NCBI GenBank assembly: GCA_014730055.1
Contig: WJIV01000193.1
Span: forward strand, 1-6,439
Source: Candidatus Bathyarchaeota archaeon
GTDB lineage: Archaea; Thermoproteota; Bathyarchaeia; TCS64
Direction of reading: 5' to 3'
DNA length: 6,439 bases
The position numbers and the translations under genes are program-made. Every line of letters begins with the position of its first letter. Position 1 is the first letter of the stretch. This document shows positions 6,180 to 6,439 of this stretch, in pieces. A model generated the notes under the pieces. It did not search any database. It was not told where the DNA came from and worked only from the letters and a program-made list of their open reading frames with translations.

Positions 6180-6439
6180 TATATCATTCCTCCAATTGCC
6201 AGTATTATCACGTTCAAAATGATGAGGCTGAAACCAATCCCCCAAGTTGTTTTTAGCATATTTCGCCAGTCCAGCCTTGGGAAAATGTTGTCGGCTAAAA
6301 TAACCATGAAGAACATAGCCAAGCTTATGGCTCCTCCAATCAGTATGTTCGGAGCCCAGAACAGGCTCAGAATCATAAGCATTGTCGTCATCTTGACCCA
6401 GTGGCCAAGCTCAACCAGAGCCATTGTATAACCGCTGAA
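6179..6439 (-). CDS. C-terminal part of membrane subunit EchB/NuoH-like (cut by window edge)
   Basis: The frame is open to the right edge of the window, so only the last 86 residues are seen; the ATG at 6424 is internal, because the codons before it (reading F-S-G-Y-T) continue the family motif. The segment FSGYTMALVELGHWVKM corresponds to the conserved NuoH/EchB region with the ELxEW/Y-like block. FPRLDWRNMLK (53-63) matches the PRLRxDQLM-type loop just before the final helix. Three hydrophobic stretches, at about 17-30, 32-51 and 66-84, are likely membrane helices. NuoH/EchB anchors the hydrogenase arm in the membrane and takes part in coupling redox chemistry to ion movement. The gene is immediately upstream of the small subunit, as in ech operons; an EchA-like antiporter subunit would be expected beyond the window. 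Confidence 0.88.
   Translation of the reverse strand, partial: FSGYTMALVELGHWVKMTTMLMILSLFWAPNILIGGAISLAMFFMVILADNIFPRLDWRNMLKTTWGIGFSLIILNVIILAIGGMI
6189..6193 (-). promoter_or_regulatory. Shine-Dalgarno site of the small-subunit gene
   Basis: GGAGG encoded inside the end of the membrane-subunit gene is nine bases before ATG 6179. It decides this start against the upstream ATG at 6245. Confidence 0.65.

Noticed and set aside
6180..6245. N-terminal extension of the small subunit from ATG 6245
   Set aside because: It overlaps the conserved end of the membrane-subunit gene; ATG 6179 with GGAGG and the TAATG overlap is the better start.
1..6439. CRISPR array or other tandem repeats
   Set aside because: No regularly spaced direct repeats were seen in the intergenic regions, and nearly all the window is coding.

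Overview
The window looks like chromosomal DNA from an anaerobic archaeon. The signs are genes that appear leaderless with TATA-like boxes just upstream, a membrane-bound Ech-type [NiFe] hydrogenase operon, and a stand-alone LigD-type repair polymerase of the kind found in some archaea. The lineage cannot be fixed from this sequence; an uncultured thermoplasmatal, bathyarchaeal or methanogen-related archaeon would all fit.

Left part (1-2487), AT-rich. An open reading frame enters from the left edge and stops at 160; it may be the worn end of a TnpB-like gene. Next, on the plus strand, is a conserved protein of unknown function (166-825) with a nuclease-like N-terminal motif and a C-terminal winged-helix-like segment. 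It converges, with a 6-base overlap, on a minus-strand LigD-type polymerase/primase (820-1674) of non-homologous end joining. A 265-base gap (1675-1939) separates this from a divergent small helical protein (1940-2257) that I do not recognise; the gap shows only weak promoter-like sequence. A 230-base AT-rich gap (2258-2487) separates the small gene from the convergent hydrogenase operon and holds a T-tract terminator for that operon.

Right part (2488-6439), higher GC, all on the minus strand. Five tightly coupled genes, read from right to left, follow the ech order B-C-D-E-F: a membrane subunit of the NuoH/EchB type (cut by the window edge), a NuoB/EchC-type small subunit, a NuoC/EchD-type subunit, a NuoD/EchE-type large subunit with all four [NiFe]-binding cysteines, and an EchF-type 2[4Fe-4S] ferredoxin. 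The start and stop codons of neighbours overlap at every junction.

The main surprise is the D subunit. Its roughly 105-residue NuoC/EchD domain is fused, in one uninterrupted 602-residue frame, to a complete GltD-like FAD/NAD(P)H oxidoreductase with N-terminal iron-sulfur cysteines and an extra four-cysteine tail. This suggests a membrane hydrogenase that carries its own pyridine-nucleotide module as well as the usual ferredoxin-type entry. It could couple H2, NAD(P)H and ferredoxin to ion pumping, possibly with electron bifurcation or confurcation. That mechanism is inferred; the fusion itself is read directly from the sequence.
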